DNA of 40,091 bases from an uncultured Bacteroidales bacterium (lineage in GTDB: Bacteria; Bacteroidota; Bacteroidia; Bacteroidales; FEN-979). This document shows positions 5,861 to 14,593 of this stretch, in pieces; position 1 is the stretch's first letter, and every line of letters starts with the position of its first letter. Under the pieces are notes generated by a model. The model was given only the letters and a program-made list of their open reading frames with translations. It ran no database searches and was not told where the DNA came from. A program made the translations under genes and the position numbers. The DNA is taken from contig CAIWTA010000312.1 of NCBI GenBank assembly GCA_903915465.1, positions 1 through 40,091 on the forward strand. The letters are read 5' to 3'.

Positions 5861-8470
5861 ATGAAAGTTAAACGGATTCATAAACAATCATTTACCCTTG
5901 CTGCTATAATGTTAATTGCAATAAGTGTTTCAGCTCAGGTTGAAGATGGTTTTGGAGATATGGATTTCTTAAATAATCCCACATGGGTTGGAGATACAAG
6001 CCAATTCAAAATTAACACCACCCATCAGTTACAACTGAAATCGGCCGGAACAGATACGTCTTATTTGTCAACACGGAATTCTCTATTAAAAAATACCGAA
6101 TGGCGTTTCTGGGTAAAGCTTTCTTTTAATACTTCGGCAAATAATTATGCACGGGTTTATCTTGCTTCTGATCAGCCAGACCTTACAAACTCACTGGATG
6201 GATATTATCTTCAGATTGGAGGGAGTAATGATAGTCTGGCATTTTATAAACAAAACGGAACCTTGACAGAAAAATTATTTCAGGGAGCTTATACCAATAC
6301 TGCACACTCAACGAATGTTTTACGAATAAAGATTATACATGACTCCACAGGATTATGGCATCTTTTTTCAGATACTTTAGGAGGAACAAATTTTGTTGAG
6401 GAAGGAAGCCATCTACAGAACCAGGTGCTTACAACTGCCTGGTTTGGTGTCTATTGCCGGTATACAACCAGCAATTCTGCAAAATTTTATTTTGACGACT
6501 TCTTTATCGGGCAGGTCCAAATTGACACACTCCCGCCTTCCTTAAACGCCCTTACTGTTATTGATTCCAGGGAAATTGAAATTATGTTTTCCGAAAATGT
6601 GGATAAAAATAATGCAGAAGAGCCATCACATTATTCAACAATCTTTGCAGGTGCTCCATTAAGCGTATCGGTTGATTTGGCTGATCCCAGGAAGGTGACT
6701 TTAAAATTTCAACACGATTTTGCTGAAGGTGTTTCAGATACTTTGACAATTTCCGAGATAATTGATTTAGATGGGAATCATTCTCCGATGCTCAGGATTC
6801 CATTTTGCCTGTACCACGAAAAAAGTTTTGATTTATTGATTTCTGAAATAATGGCTGACCCAGACCCTGTTGTCGGGCTTCCATCGTGTGAATATGTGGA
6901 ATTGTATAACAGGACAAAATATCCGATTAATCTAAAAGACTGGATTATTCAGTATGGTAGCCATTCGAAGATTTTTCCGGATCTAACAATTAGTCCTTTT
7001 GAGTTTCTTATTCTGACTCATGGGGATTCTTTGAAGGAATTTGGCCGGTGTTCAGATATGTTCAGTTCGGCATCAATTCTTTCAAATGAAGGAATGGCCC
7101 TGGTAATAAAGAACAAAAGCGGGAAAATTATCCATGGTGTAAGTTATTCAAAGGATTGGTATCAATCGGCGTTAAAAGAAAATGGTGGATGGTCATTGGA
7201 AATGATCGATCCGAATAATCCATGCGGCTGTCTTGAAAATTGGCGCGCTTCCACTTCGGCATTAGGAGGAACACCTGGTGGGCGCAATTCCGTTCAGGCT
7301 GATAATCCTGACAGGGTGGGGCCCTATTTGAAGAGAGCCAGGATCATTCCCGATCGACAAATTGAACTTTTTTTCTCTGAGCCTATGGACAGTTTGAGTC
7401 TTTCAGGGGTAAATAACTGGGCAACAGATCATGGATTTGATCAACCTGACAGTCTTACATTTATTCCTCCTGAGTTTAATCGTCTAAAGTTATGGTATTC
7501 TGATCCATTTCAAAAGGGAATTCAATATACCATCAATGGTAAAAATGGCCCGATGGATTGCGCAATGAATAAATTAGATACGTCAAAATCCGTATATGCT
7601 GCACTTCCGGATTCAACCCAACCCGGAGATATCGTCATCAATGAAATTCTGTCTAACCCGGCAACCGGAGGCGAGCGGTTTGTGGAGATCTACAACCGGT
7701 CACAAAAAGTGCTTAACCTGAATGATTTGGTAATAGCCTCTTTTGACACAATCCAAAACACAATGGAAAAACCAACAGAAATCGTGGCTGAAGAGTTTTT
7801 ATGCTTCCCCGGAGATTACTTTGTTTTAACAAGAGATCCCAGGGATATTCAATCCAGGTATTTTACCCCAACCCAGGATGTCTTTATAGAACTGAAATCA
7901 ATGCCCTCTTACCAGGATGATCAGGACGTGGTTGTAATTGCCAGGAAGAATGACGGAATAATTATCGATGAAGTTAAATATTCCAAAGAGATGTTTTTCC
8001 CATTGCTAAACTATACTGACGGCATATCTCTTGAGCGGATCAACCCAATTCTTCCTTCAAAAGAAAAAAGCAATTGGCATTCTGCTTCTGAAAGTTGTGG
8101 CTTTGCAACACCCGGGTACAAAAATTCGCAGTACAGGGGCTCTTTTTCAGGAGAGGATTGGGTGACAATTATTCCTTCAATATTTTCGCCTGACAATGAT
8201 GGAAAAGATGATTTTCTTAGCCTGGTTCTTCATCCGGATCGACCTGGTTATTATGTAACAATTACAGTTTTTGATACGAAGGGGAGGAAAGCTCGTCAGC
8301 TTGTCAACAACCGGCTGTTATCGGCCGAAGAACAAATTGTTTGGGATGGCACCGACGATAACCGGCAGAAAGCCACTCTAGGTATTTACATTTTATATGT
8401 AGAATTTCTTCATCCTGATGGGAATAAAAAGCTGGTAAAGAAAGCAGTTGTTTTAGCAGGAGTCCTTTAA
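5861..8470 (+). CDS. large secreted lamin-tail-domain protein with gliding-type (type B) T9SS C-terminus
   Basis: I chose the ATG at 5861 (869 residues) because it gives a clean signal peptide (MKVKRIHKQ, then a hydrophobic core ending SVSAQ). Upstream in-frame ATGs at 5819 and 5771 are possible. Domain order: a jelly-roll or LamG-like region (about 25-220), an SbsA-like Ig domain (about 225-315, motif REIEIMFSENVD), lamin-tail domain 1 (about 326-440, motif SEIMADPDP then EYVELYNR), another Ig-like 'sEPMDslS' domain (about 480-580), lamin-tail domain 2 (from about 588, motif NEILSNP then FVEIYNRS), and a C-terminal CHU_C/gliding-type domain (about 766-869, motif IFSPDNDGKDD and WDGTDD). The product is probably a surface or extracellular adhesin-like structural protein; no enzymatic site is visible. 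Its stop overlaps the convergent comF gene by 4 bp. Confidence 0.88.
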   Translation: MKVKRIHKQSFTLAAIMLIAISVSAQVEDGFGDMDFLNNPTWVGDTSQFKINTTHQLQLKSAGTDTSYLSTRNSLLKNTEWRFWVKLSFNTSANNYARVYLASDQPDLTNSLDGYYLQIGGSNDSLAFYKQNGTLTEKLFQGAYTNTAHSTNVLRIKIIHDSTGLWHLFSDTLGGTNFVEEGSHLQNQVLTTAWFGVYCRYTTSNSAKFYFDDFFIGQVQIDTLPPSLNALTVIDSREIEIMFSENVDKNNAEEPSHYSTIFAGAPLSVSVDLADPRKVTLKFQHDFAEGVSDTLTISEIIDLDGNHSPMLRIPFCLYHEKSFDLLISEIMADPDPVVGLPSCEYVELYNRTKYPINLKDWIIQYGSHSKIFPDLTISPFEFLILTHGDSLKEFGRCSDMFSSASILSNEGMALVIKNKSGKIIHGVSYSKDWYQSALKENGGWSLEMIDPNNPCGCLENWRASTSALGGTPGGRNSVQADNPDRVGPYLKRARIIPDRQIELFFSEPMDSLSLSGVNNWATDHGFDQPDSLTFIPPEFNRLKLWYSDPFQKGIQYTINGKNGPMDCAMNKLDTSKSVYAALPDSTQPGDIVINEILSNPATGGERFVEIYNRSQKVLNLNDLVIASFDTIQNTMEKPTEIVAEEFLCFPGDYFVLTRDPRDIQSRYFTPTQDVFIELKSMPSYQDDQDVVVIARKNDGIIIDEVKYSKEMFFPLLNYTDGISLERINPILPSKEKSNWHSASESCGFATPGYKNSQYRGSFSGEDWVTIIPSIFSPDNDGKDDFLSLVLHPDRPGYYVTITVFDTKGRKARQLVNNRLLSAEEQIVWDGTDDNRQKATLGIYILYVEFLHPDGNKKLVKKAVVLAGVL

Positions 8471-9177
8471 CTCATTGCAATGGCAATCGTTGCTAAAGAA
8501 ATCCTGACTCCCGGAATCCTTAAAAGCGCAGTGATACAAGATTCAAGAGTAGCGCCTGTAGTTACTACATCATCCACCAACAAAATATGTTTCCCTTCAA
8601 GTTTCTGATATTCTTTAACAGCAAAAATATCTTCAACATTTTGCCATCGAACGAAACGGGATTTTTTGGTTTGTGTTTCGGATGTCTTTTTTCGGTAAAG
8701 CACCTGATTTTCAACAGGTACATTCATTGATGAATTCAGTCCAATTGCAAATTGCTCACTTTGATTAAATCCTCGCGAAATAAATTTCTTGGGATGCAAT
8801 GGAACAGGAAGGATATATTCAATCGCGTCGAAATATGGGGAGAGCTTCAAGTCTGATCCATATTGTTTCCCTAACCAAATTCCAATATCCTTTCTTCCTT
8901 TATATTTGAGTGCATGCACCATGTGTTGAACCGTATTCCCTTTATTAAAAAACAAATATGCTGCAGCACTTTCAATTTGGGCTCTTCCCCAGAAAATCTG
9001 GTCTAGGGGATTTCCCTTTTCCTGGTGAAAATTTGTCCTCGGAAGATGAAAATCGCAAAATGTACAAATGAATCTTTCATTTTTCCAGAGAGGATTACCA
9101 CAGCCTACACAGATACTGGGATAAATCAGCCCGATGAAATCATTGGTATAAGACATCAAGGTTTTCATAAAATACAT
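8467..9177 (-). CDS. comF: ComF-family amidophosphoribosyltransferase-like protein
   Basis: The product is 236 residues, normal for the family. An N-terminal zinc-ribbon-like double CXXC (Cys23/26 and Cys38/41) is followed by a type I phosphoribosyltransferase fold with the PRPP loop VDDVVTTGAT (201-210) and the family motif PVPLHPKK followed by RGFNQSE. In competent bacteria ComF acts in DNA uptake and processing; elsewhere its role is less clear, and no other competence gene is visible here. The ATG at 9177 is used; ATG 9168 is an alternative. It is convergent with the lamin-tail gene and diverges from the ABC ATPase operon with a gap of about 50-90 bp. Confidence 0.92.
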   Translation of the reverse strand: MYFMKTLMSYTNDFIGLIYPSICVGCGNPLWKNERFICTFCDFHLPRTNFHQEKGNPLDQIFWGRAQIESAAAYLFFNKGNTVQHMVHALKYKGRKDIGIWLGKQYGSDLKLSPYFDAIEYILPVPLHPKKFISRGFNQSEQFAIGLNSSMNVPVENQVLYRKKTSETQTKKSRFVRWQNVEDIFAVKEYQKLEGKHILLVDDVVTTGATLESCITALLRIPGVRISLATIAIAMS

Positions 9178-9270
9178 TTAGCTTAATCAGATGAAAGGAA
9201 AAAAGTAGTACTTTCCCCATAGGATTTTGTGCAAGATAAACGATGCATCGTTTCAGATACTTTATGTACT

Positions 9271-11031
9271 ATGGGACTTTCAAATCTTCTTGAAATTAAG
9301 CACTTGTCAACTGTTTTCCAGGGGAACAGCGAAATTACCAAAGCGGTAGATGATATCAGTTTTGCGCTTAAAGTTGGCGAAACGCTGGGAATTGTTGGAG
9401 AATCAGGTTCCGGAAAATCTGTGACAGCACTCTCTATTATGCGGCTGGTTGAACCGCCGCAAGGAAAGATCGCAGGTGGAGAAATTATTTTTCATAAAGA
9501 AAACGGCTGCAGTCAGGATCTTTTAAAGATGACGGAAACCCAGATTCGCACAATCCGCGGGAAAGAGATTGCCATGGTTTTTCAGGAACCAATGACATCT
9601 CTAAACCCGGTTTTCACATGTGGAATGCAGGTTGCAGAAGCAATCTTACAACATTTACGTGTTTCCAGAGAAGAAGCATATCGTAGAACGCTTGAATGGT
9701 TTGAAGAGGTTAAACTTCCACGTGTTAAAGAAATCTTCAAATCCTATCCACACCAATTGTCGGGCGGACAAAAGCAGCGGGTGATGATCGCTATGGCTAT
9801 GTCGTGTCAGCCGAAAATTCTTATTGCAGATGAACCAACTACCGCTCTTGATGTTACCCTTCAAAAGTCCATTCTTGAATTAATGAAAGATCTGCAGTGC
9901 CGGTATGGGATGAGTATATTATTTATTACTCATGATCTTTCGCTGATCAAGGGTTTTGCTGACCGGGTTATGGTGATGTATAAAGGAATGATTGTAGAAA
10001 AAGAGACGACGGATTCTCTTTATAAATCTCCGAAACACCCATATACCAAGGGATTATTAAAATGCAGGCCTTCTTCAAATGTCCGGCTAAGAAAACTTCC
10101 AACAATTGATGACTTTATGATTCCAAACCAAAAGGAAAACAGCGATATAGAGACAATTGAAGAACGGAGTCAGCGGCACAAGAGAATCTATTCATGTAAG
10201 CCGATACTAGAAGTCAGACAATTAGAGACTGTTTTCTCTTCCGGTTCTACTTCTTCTTTATTTGGAAAGGCAAATCTTTTTATAAAAGCGGTTGATAATG
10301 TTTCGTTTTGTGTTTATCCTGGCGAGACTTTAGGCGTTGTGGGAGAATCAGGTTGCGGGAAGACTACTTTAGGAAGGACTATTCTTCGGCTTGTGGAATG
10401 TTCTTCCGGGGAGGTCTTCTTTGAAGGCAAAAATTTGCATGACCTATCAGGCAAACAACTTAGGGGCTTAAGGAAAGATCTTCAGATTATTTTTCAGGAC
10501 CCATATTCTTCTTTAAATCCAAGGATGATGGTAGGCACGGCTATTTTGGAACCCATGAAAACCCACATGCTGTTTGGAAATGAACGGGATAGGGAAAACA
10601 AAGTCCGCGAATTATTGATTAGGGTAGGGCTAGAGGAATCAATGTATTACCGTTACCCACATGAATTCTCTGGAGGTCAACGTCAGAGAATCTGTATTGC
10701 AAGAGCACTTGCTGTCAATCCAAAACTGATTATCTGCGACGAATCTGTTTCTGCTCTTGATATTTCAATACAAGCACATATTTTGAACTTGTTAAATGAC
10801 CTCAAGCGAGAATTCGGTTTTTCGTATATTTTCATATCACATGACTTATCTGTCGTAAGATACATGTCTGACAGGCTGATAGTTATGAAACATGGACGAA
10901 TTGAAGAAATTGGAGATTCAGACAAGATTTATCAATCCCCTCAATCTGTATATACTCAAAAATTACTTGAGGCGATCCCGCAGAATAATTTTTATTTATC
11001 TTTGCCAAAGATGGATAATTGGGCAATATGA
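9271..11031 (+). CDS. double-ATPase peptide/nickel-type ABC transporter ATP-binding protein (DppD-DppF fusion type)
   Basis: The product is 586 residues from ATG 9271. A GTG at 9229 with a nearby AGGA would add 14. There are two complete nucleotide-binding domains. NBD1 has Walker A GESGSGKS (43-50), signature LSGGQ (163-167) and Walker B ILIADEP (183-189), then the oligopeptide-type HPYTKGLL tail. NBD2 has Walker A GESGCGKT (358-365), signature FSGGQ (466-470) and Walker B LIICDES (486-492). NBD2 has Ser where NBD1 has Pro after the catalytic Glu. Proteins of this layout power oligopeptide, dipeptide or glutathione importers at the inner membrane. No permease or binding protein is encoded in this window, so the partners are elsewhere or absent. 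The gene overlaps the histidine kinase gene as ATGA. Confidence 0.93.
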   Translation: MGLSNLLEIKHLSTVFQGNSEITKAVDDISFALKVGETLGIVGESGSGKSVTALSIMRLVEPPQGKIAGGEIIFHKENGCSQDLLKMTETQIRTIRGKEIAMVFQEPMTSLNPVFTCGMQVAEAILQHLRVSREEAYRRTLEWFEEVKLPRVKEIFKSYPHQLSGGQKQRVMIAMAMSCQPKILIADEPTTALDVTLQKSILELMKDLQCRYGMSILFITHDLSLIKGFADRVMVMYKGMIVEKETTDSLYKSPKHPYTKGLLKCRPSSNVRLRKLPTIDDFMIPNQKENSDIETIEERSQRHKRIYSCKPILEVRQLETVFSSGSTSSLFGKANLFIKAVDNVSFCVYPGETLGVVGESGCGKTTLGRTILRLVECSSGEVFFEGKNLHDLSGKQLRGLRKDLQIIFQDPYSSLNPRMMVGTAILEPMKTHMLFGNERDRENKVRELLIRVGLEESMYYRYPHEFSGGQRQRICIARALAVNPKLIICDESVSALDISIQAHILNLLNDLKREFGFSYIFISHDLSVVRYMSDRLIVMKHGRIEEIGDSDKIYQSPQSVYTQKLLEAIPQNNFYLSLPKMDNWAI

Positions 11032-12896
11032 AAGTAAAAAAAATATCCCTGGTTTTGAGTCTGCTTTTTGGTTTAGCCCTGACCATATCCGCGCGTACTT
11101 CTTTAACAGCAAAAGAAACGAGCAATACCGCCTTGCGCGATTCTTTGAAAATTCTATATACATTGGTAGATAATTTGAAAGTTACCAATAACACGACAGC
11201 TCTTAAATATGCAAAGCAATCAATGGAAATTGCCAGCAGAATCAATACTCCGGATGTTCTTATAAGTTCCTGTTATTTGATGGGAATTGCTTTTAATAAA
11301 TTCGACAAGGATTCCAGTTACATATATCTGCGTAAAGCCCAACAACTTGCTGATAATTCCGGAATTTCGGAGAAAAAGCCAATGATTCTTTATACTATCT
11401 CCATGCTTTATAAAGCAGCGCAGGATTACAAAGGGGCGATTGTTCTCTTGGATTCCTGCATTTACTATGCAGCTGCAACCCGAAATTATTCATTACTTTC
11501 TGAAGCTTACAACGCTATTGGGAACATACAATATGAAGGCCAGGATAAAACCGATGCTAAGCGGATGTACGATTCTGCATATCAGATAGCAAAACTCCAT
11601 AATAAATATAAACAAATGGGAGTATCCCTGGGAAATCTTGCAAAGTTTGAAAAATTACCGGCAAATTACATCAAGCTACAAAAAGAAGCGATCTTTTTAT
11701 TAAAAAAGGATCGGGGCGTGGAAGAGGAAATTGCGGGGATTCTGATCAATCTCGGATATAGTCAATCCAACCCGGATTCGGCACTTTATTATTTTTCAAC
11801 GGCATTGAATCTTGCTAAAAACGGGAATCTCTCAGAAGTCGAAATGGGCGCATACAATAATATGGCTTACAGTTACCTTGATAAAGGGGATGTGGTAATG
11901 GCGGAAAATTGTCTGATCAAACACGCCATTCCTCTTGCTCAAAGGCTTGACAATAATGATTGGATGTCGACTTTATATGACACTTATGCTGATGTGCTTT
12001 CCGCAAGAGGAGGGTTTAAAGAAGCTTTAACCTGGCAGAAGAAAGCGCTGAAAGAAAGAGGGAAAGCTGATAAAAAGCAGGCATTTGAGCAGGTAAGATT
12101 ATTGGCAGCACTACTTGATCTTACCAACAAGGAAAGAGAGATTTTGGTTCAAAAAAACAAGTTACAAACAACTCAACTATGGTTGGTTGTATCAGTCCTC
12201 TTAATAATTGGATTTGTTTTTATTCTCTTCTGGCTACAACAGCGAAACCGGATGAAACTTAATCGCCAGCAAATTACTTCTGCCCGGCAGATCATTGAAA
12301 TGGAAGAAAGTGAAAAAGGCAGGACAGCCAGGGAGCTTCATGATATTACGGGACAACTTGTGATGGGTATTACCGGAGAACTTGAAAACCTGGAATTTCC
12401 TGATAATTCGATTAAGGAAGAAATAAAGGGGAAGATTAAAGAACTCGGCAAAAGTATTCGGCTCATTTCCCATCGGATGAATAGAGCGATGATGGAGCAT
12501 TTCAGTTTTGAAGAATTAATAGTTGGACAATGTGAAGATGTTCAACGACTTACCGGAATTCCAATTACAGCCGAAATGCCAGCAGAACCGCTGGTACTTC
12601 CAAAAGAGGTCGTGTTGCATCTTTATCGCATTGTCCAGGAATTGCTCACGAATGCAGGGAAATATGTGAAGGACGGACAGGTAAGTGTTCGGATCAGTAC
12701 ACTTAATAACGAACTCCACCTGTTTTATTCGGACAATGGACAAGGTTTTGATATGAAAACATTGAAGGCCGACAGTATGGGCTTAATGAATATTCATGAA
12801 CGTGCAAAACTTTTGGGAGGAAAAGCTAAAGTTAATTCAGCACCGGGAGATGGGACTTCGTGGGAGATTGCTATACCATACATTCAGAAAAAATAG
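11028..12896 (+). CDS. TPR-repeat sensor histidine kinase (NarL/HisKA_3 type)
   Basis: I set the start at ATG 11028, which overlaps the preceding stop as ATGA, implying translational coupling; an in-frame ATG at 11019 is also present. The product is 622 residues: signal peptide (1-22), tetratricopeptide-type helical repeats (about 35-365, for example ALYYFSTALNLAKNG), one membrane helix (about 382-403), a HisKA_3 dimerisation helix with phospho-acceptor His438 in ARELHDITGQL, and a HATPase domain with N-box Asn542 in RIVQELLTNAGKY and G-box DNGQGFD (569-575) and GLMNIHERA. The repeats sit in the periplasm, so the sensor probably reads a protein or peptide partner. It forms a pair with the LuxR-type regulator 27 bp downstream. 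Confidence 0.92.
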   Translation: MKVKKISLVLSLLFGLALTISARTSLTAKETSNTALRDSLKILYTLVDNLKVTNNTTALKYAKQSMEIASRINTPDVLISSCYLMGIAFNKFDKDSSYIYLRKAQQLADNSGISEKKPMILYTISMLYKAAQDYKGAIVLLDSCIYYAAATRNYSLLSEAYNAIGNIQYEGQDKTDAKRMYDSAYQIAKLHNKYKQMGVSLGNLAKFEKLPANYIKLQKEAIFLLKKDRGVEEEIAGILINLGYSQSNPDSALYYFSTALNLAKNGNLSEVEMGAYNNMAYSYLDKGDVVMAENCLIKHAIPLAQRLDNNDWMSTLYDTYADVLSARGGFKEALTWQKKALKERGKADKKQAFEQVRLLAALLDLTNKEREILVQKNKLQTTQLWLVVSVLLIIGFVFILFWLQQRNRMKLNRQQITSARQIIEMEESEKGRTARELHDITGQLVMGITGELENLEFPDNSIKEEIKGKIKELGKSIRLISHRMNRAMMEHFSFEELIVGQCEDVQRLTGIPITAEMPAEPLVLPKEVVLHLYRIVQELLTNAGKYVKDGQVSVRISTLNNELHLFYSDNGQGFDMKTLKADSMGLMNIHERAKLLGGKAKVNSAPGDGTSWEIAIPYIQKK

Positions 12897-12923
12897 AACA
12901 TTTTATTATCAAAACTATGGCAG

Positions 12924-13553
12924 ATGATTAGATTATTCACTATTGAAGACCATCCCGTAATCATAACTGGACTTCGGAATTTATTTCGCCCTTCGCGCGA
13001 TGGAATTGAGATTATAGGAAGCGCAAACCATGTTGATGAGGCTATCTTACATGCAGATCCTGAGTCCTTTGACATTTTTTTACTCGACCTGTGGATTCCA
13101 TCAAGTCATCCATTACAGAATGTGAAAAGGATAAAAGAGAAATTTCCCAATAAACCTATTGTTATTTTCACATCTGAAGAATCCATGATTTGGCAACGTA
13201 AGATGTTTGAAGCCGGAGTCGTAGCCTATATTTTGAAAAATGCTGACAAATCTGAAATTAAATCGACCCTTGAGAAAGTATCAAGAGGATTGACAATTTT
13301 TTCCGGAATTATTGCACCAGCAGAGGATGAAAAGTTTAGGGCTGGCTTTATTGATTCTAAGTATATTCTGACTCCGAATCAAAAAGACCTGGTAGTTATG
13401 CTTTCCGATGGTCTTAGCCAGCAAGCTATTGCAGATCAGAAGGGAACGAGTATTTCAAATGTTGAGAAGACACTCAAGCATATTCGTGGAAAATGTCATG
13501 CAAAAAGCAACGTTGAGTTAATAAAAATTCTGATAGAAAGAGGTGCCCTGTAG
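12924..13553 (+). CDS. LuxR/NarL-type response regulator
   Basis: The product is 209 residues: an N-terminal receiver domain (1-125) and a C-terminal LuxR-type helix-turn-helix (about 143-205, motif LTPNQKDLVVMLSDGLSQQAIA). Receiver residues are present: the acidic pair Glu8/Asp9, phospho-acceptor Asp55 (LLDLWIP), Thr/Ser at about 83-84 (FTSEES) and Lys105. It is encoded 27 bp after its presumed cognate kinase, which would phosphorylate Asp55. Targets are unknown; the adjacent ABC ATPase and the small secreted protein downstream are obvious candidates. Confidence 0.93.
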   Translation: MIRLFTIEDHPVIITGLRNLFRPSRDGIEIIGSANHVDEAILHADPESFDIFLLDLWIPSSHPLQNVKRIKEKFPNKPIVIFTSEESMIWQRKMFEAGVVAYILKNADKSEIKSTLEKVSRGLTIFSGIIAPAEDEKFRAGFIDSKYILTPNQKDLVVMLSDGLSQQAIADQKGTSISNVEKTLKHIRGKCHAKSNVELIKILIERGAL

Positions 13554-13848
13554 CCTGATTTTTAGACAAGCCCAAACAAGTATACTCCTTAATTTCTTCT
13601 TGCTTCGACACAAATCCGGCGAATAACTGTTTCCTTTGGCGTGCATTATTACGACCATTACAAACAACTTACTCGCTGAATATCAGAGTTGTGTCATTTT
13701 CTAAACGATTCGATATTCCGGTTATCCGTAATCACAATTTACGGTATCGCACACTTGTGCGGAGGGAAAAAAGGATATACATTTACCGATGCCAAGAAAG
13801 GCGTTATCAACAATTTAAATAAATTATCAACCGTAATTCAACTTTCAA
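13554..13848. other. intergenic stretch, no gene seen
   Basis: These 295 bp lie between the response regulator and the small secreted-protein gene. An open frame from about 13689 overlaps the next gene in another phase and has no family features, so I treat it as non-coding. I see no strong hairpin or TAnnTTTG box. A regulator-responsive promoter for the downstream gene would be expected here. Confidence 0.4.
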
Positions 13849-14247
13849 ATGATGAAAAAAGTATTATTGATCTCATTATTCATTTGGTTTTCCGGACTAA
13901 GCCAACTGTTTGCGACAAATCCAATTCCCTCTTACAATGTTCTTGTGACAGGAAGGGCTAACTTTCAGGAAAAAATTAAGCCTATTTCAGGGAATAGTTT
14001 GACAGACGAGAAAAGGCAAATGAATATTCAAACCAGCACATCAAGCCCTACAGCAGGGTTCTCTCGTTCCATTATTGTTGTCAAGGTCTACAGGTTAGAT
14101 GGATCTGCCTTAAAGGGTCCATATTACCTAATTTGTGGCCAATCATTATCAGTTGCAATTGATGATAAAACTTGGGGGGTTGACGTTGTATCAGAAGAGA
14201 CTTCCCGTGAAAGTGTATGGACAAGTTCTGACCTTACGGTAAACTAA
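13849..14247 (+). CDS. small secreted protein of unknown function
   Basis: The product is 132 residues (ATG at 13849; a second ATG directly follows at 13852). Residues 1-23 are a clear signal peptide (MMKKVLL, hydrophobic core, then QLFATNP). The mature part of about 108 residues is polar, rich in Ser and Thr, with predicted beta strands such as SIIVVKVYRLDG, LSVAIDDKTW and GVDVVS. It contains only one Cys, in YYLICGQS. No lipobox, membrane helix or T9SS domain is visible, so it is probably periplasmic. I do not recognise a family. It lies on the same strand 295 bp after a two-component regulator, which may control it. Confidence 0.65.
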   Translation: MMKKVLLISLFIWFSGLSQLFATNPIPSYNVLVTGRANFQEKIKPISGNSLTDEKRQMNIQTSTSSPTAGFSRSIIVVKVYRLDGSALKGPYYLICGQSLSVAIDDKTWGVDVVSEETSRESVWTSSDLTVN

Positions 14248-14593
14248 GCCAGCAATTTGTTTTGCTAAAAAGAAGAAGTAATAATTGCGAATGAAAGGGG
14301 TTCTCATTTAACCCTGTTTGATAGTATTCCTGCTAAGAAGGCCAGGATGGGCAATGGATCGTGATGGAATAAAATGTGTAGCTATATTAATTCCAAACGA
14401 TTACCCGAGGATAGTTTTGTAAATATCCAATTTCCCTCCTAAGTTCACATCCAGAGTTTGTTTCAGCCTGGCCTTGTTTCAGGATCTCAAAAGGAAGAGA
14501 TTCGTCTTTTCCTGTTTTTTTTTGAATCAGATTCCCAAAACCCTTATCAAAAACTTCTTACTTTCCCAATGATTTTGGTAGTCTTGGTATATT
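14248..14593. other. intergenic stretch with a terminator but no gene
   Basis: These 346 bp lie between the small secreted protein and rnr. No convincing open frame exists. The only clear element is the terminator at 14492-14523, unusually far (about 245 bp) past the preceding stop. A 7-bp inverted repeat, GGCCAGG (14340-14346) / CCTGGCC (14467-14473), brackets much of the region and could fold a long 3' tail or an independent small RNA. No evidence of expression is available. Confidence 0.4.
14492..14523 (+). terminator. rho-independent terminator before rnr
   Basis: The stem AGGAAGAG (14492-14499) / CTTTTCCT (14506-14513) has a 6-nt loop and one G-U pair, and is followed by G and then nine T (14515-14523). 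It would stop plus-strand transcripts from the secreted-protein gene and insulate rnr. Confidence 0.75.

Noticed and set aside
13689-13961. 90-codon plus-strand frame before the small secreted protein
   Set aside because: It overlaps the secreted-protein gene out of phase; that gene has a convincing signal peptide, whereas this frame has none and no family motif.
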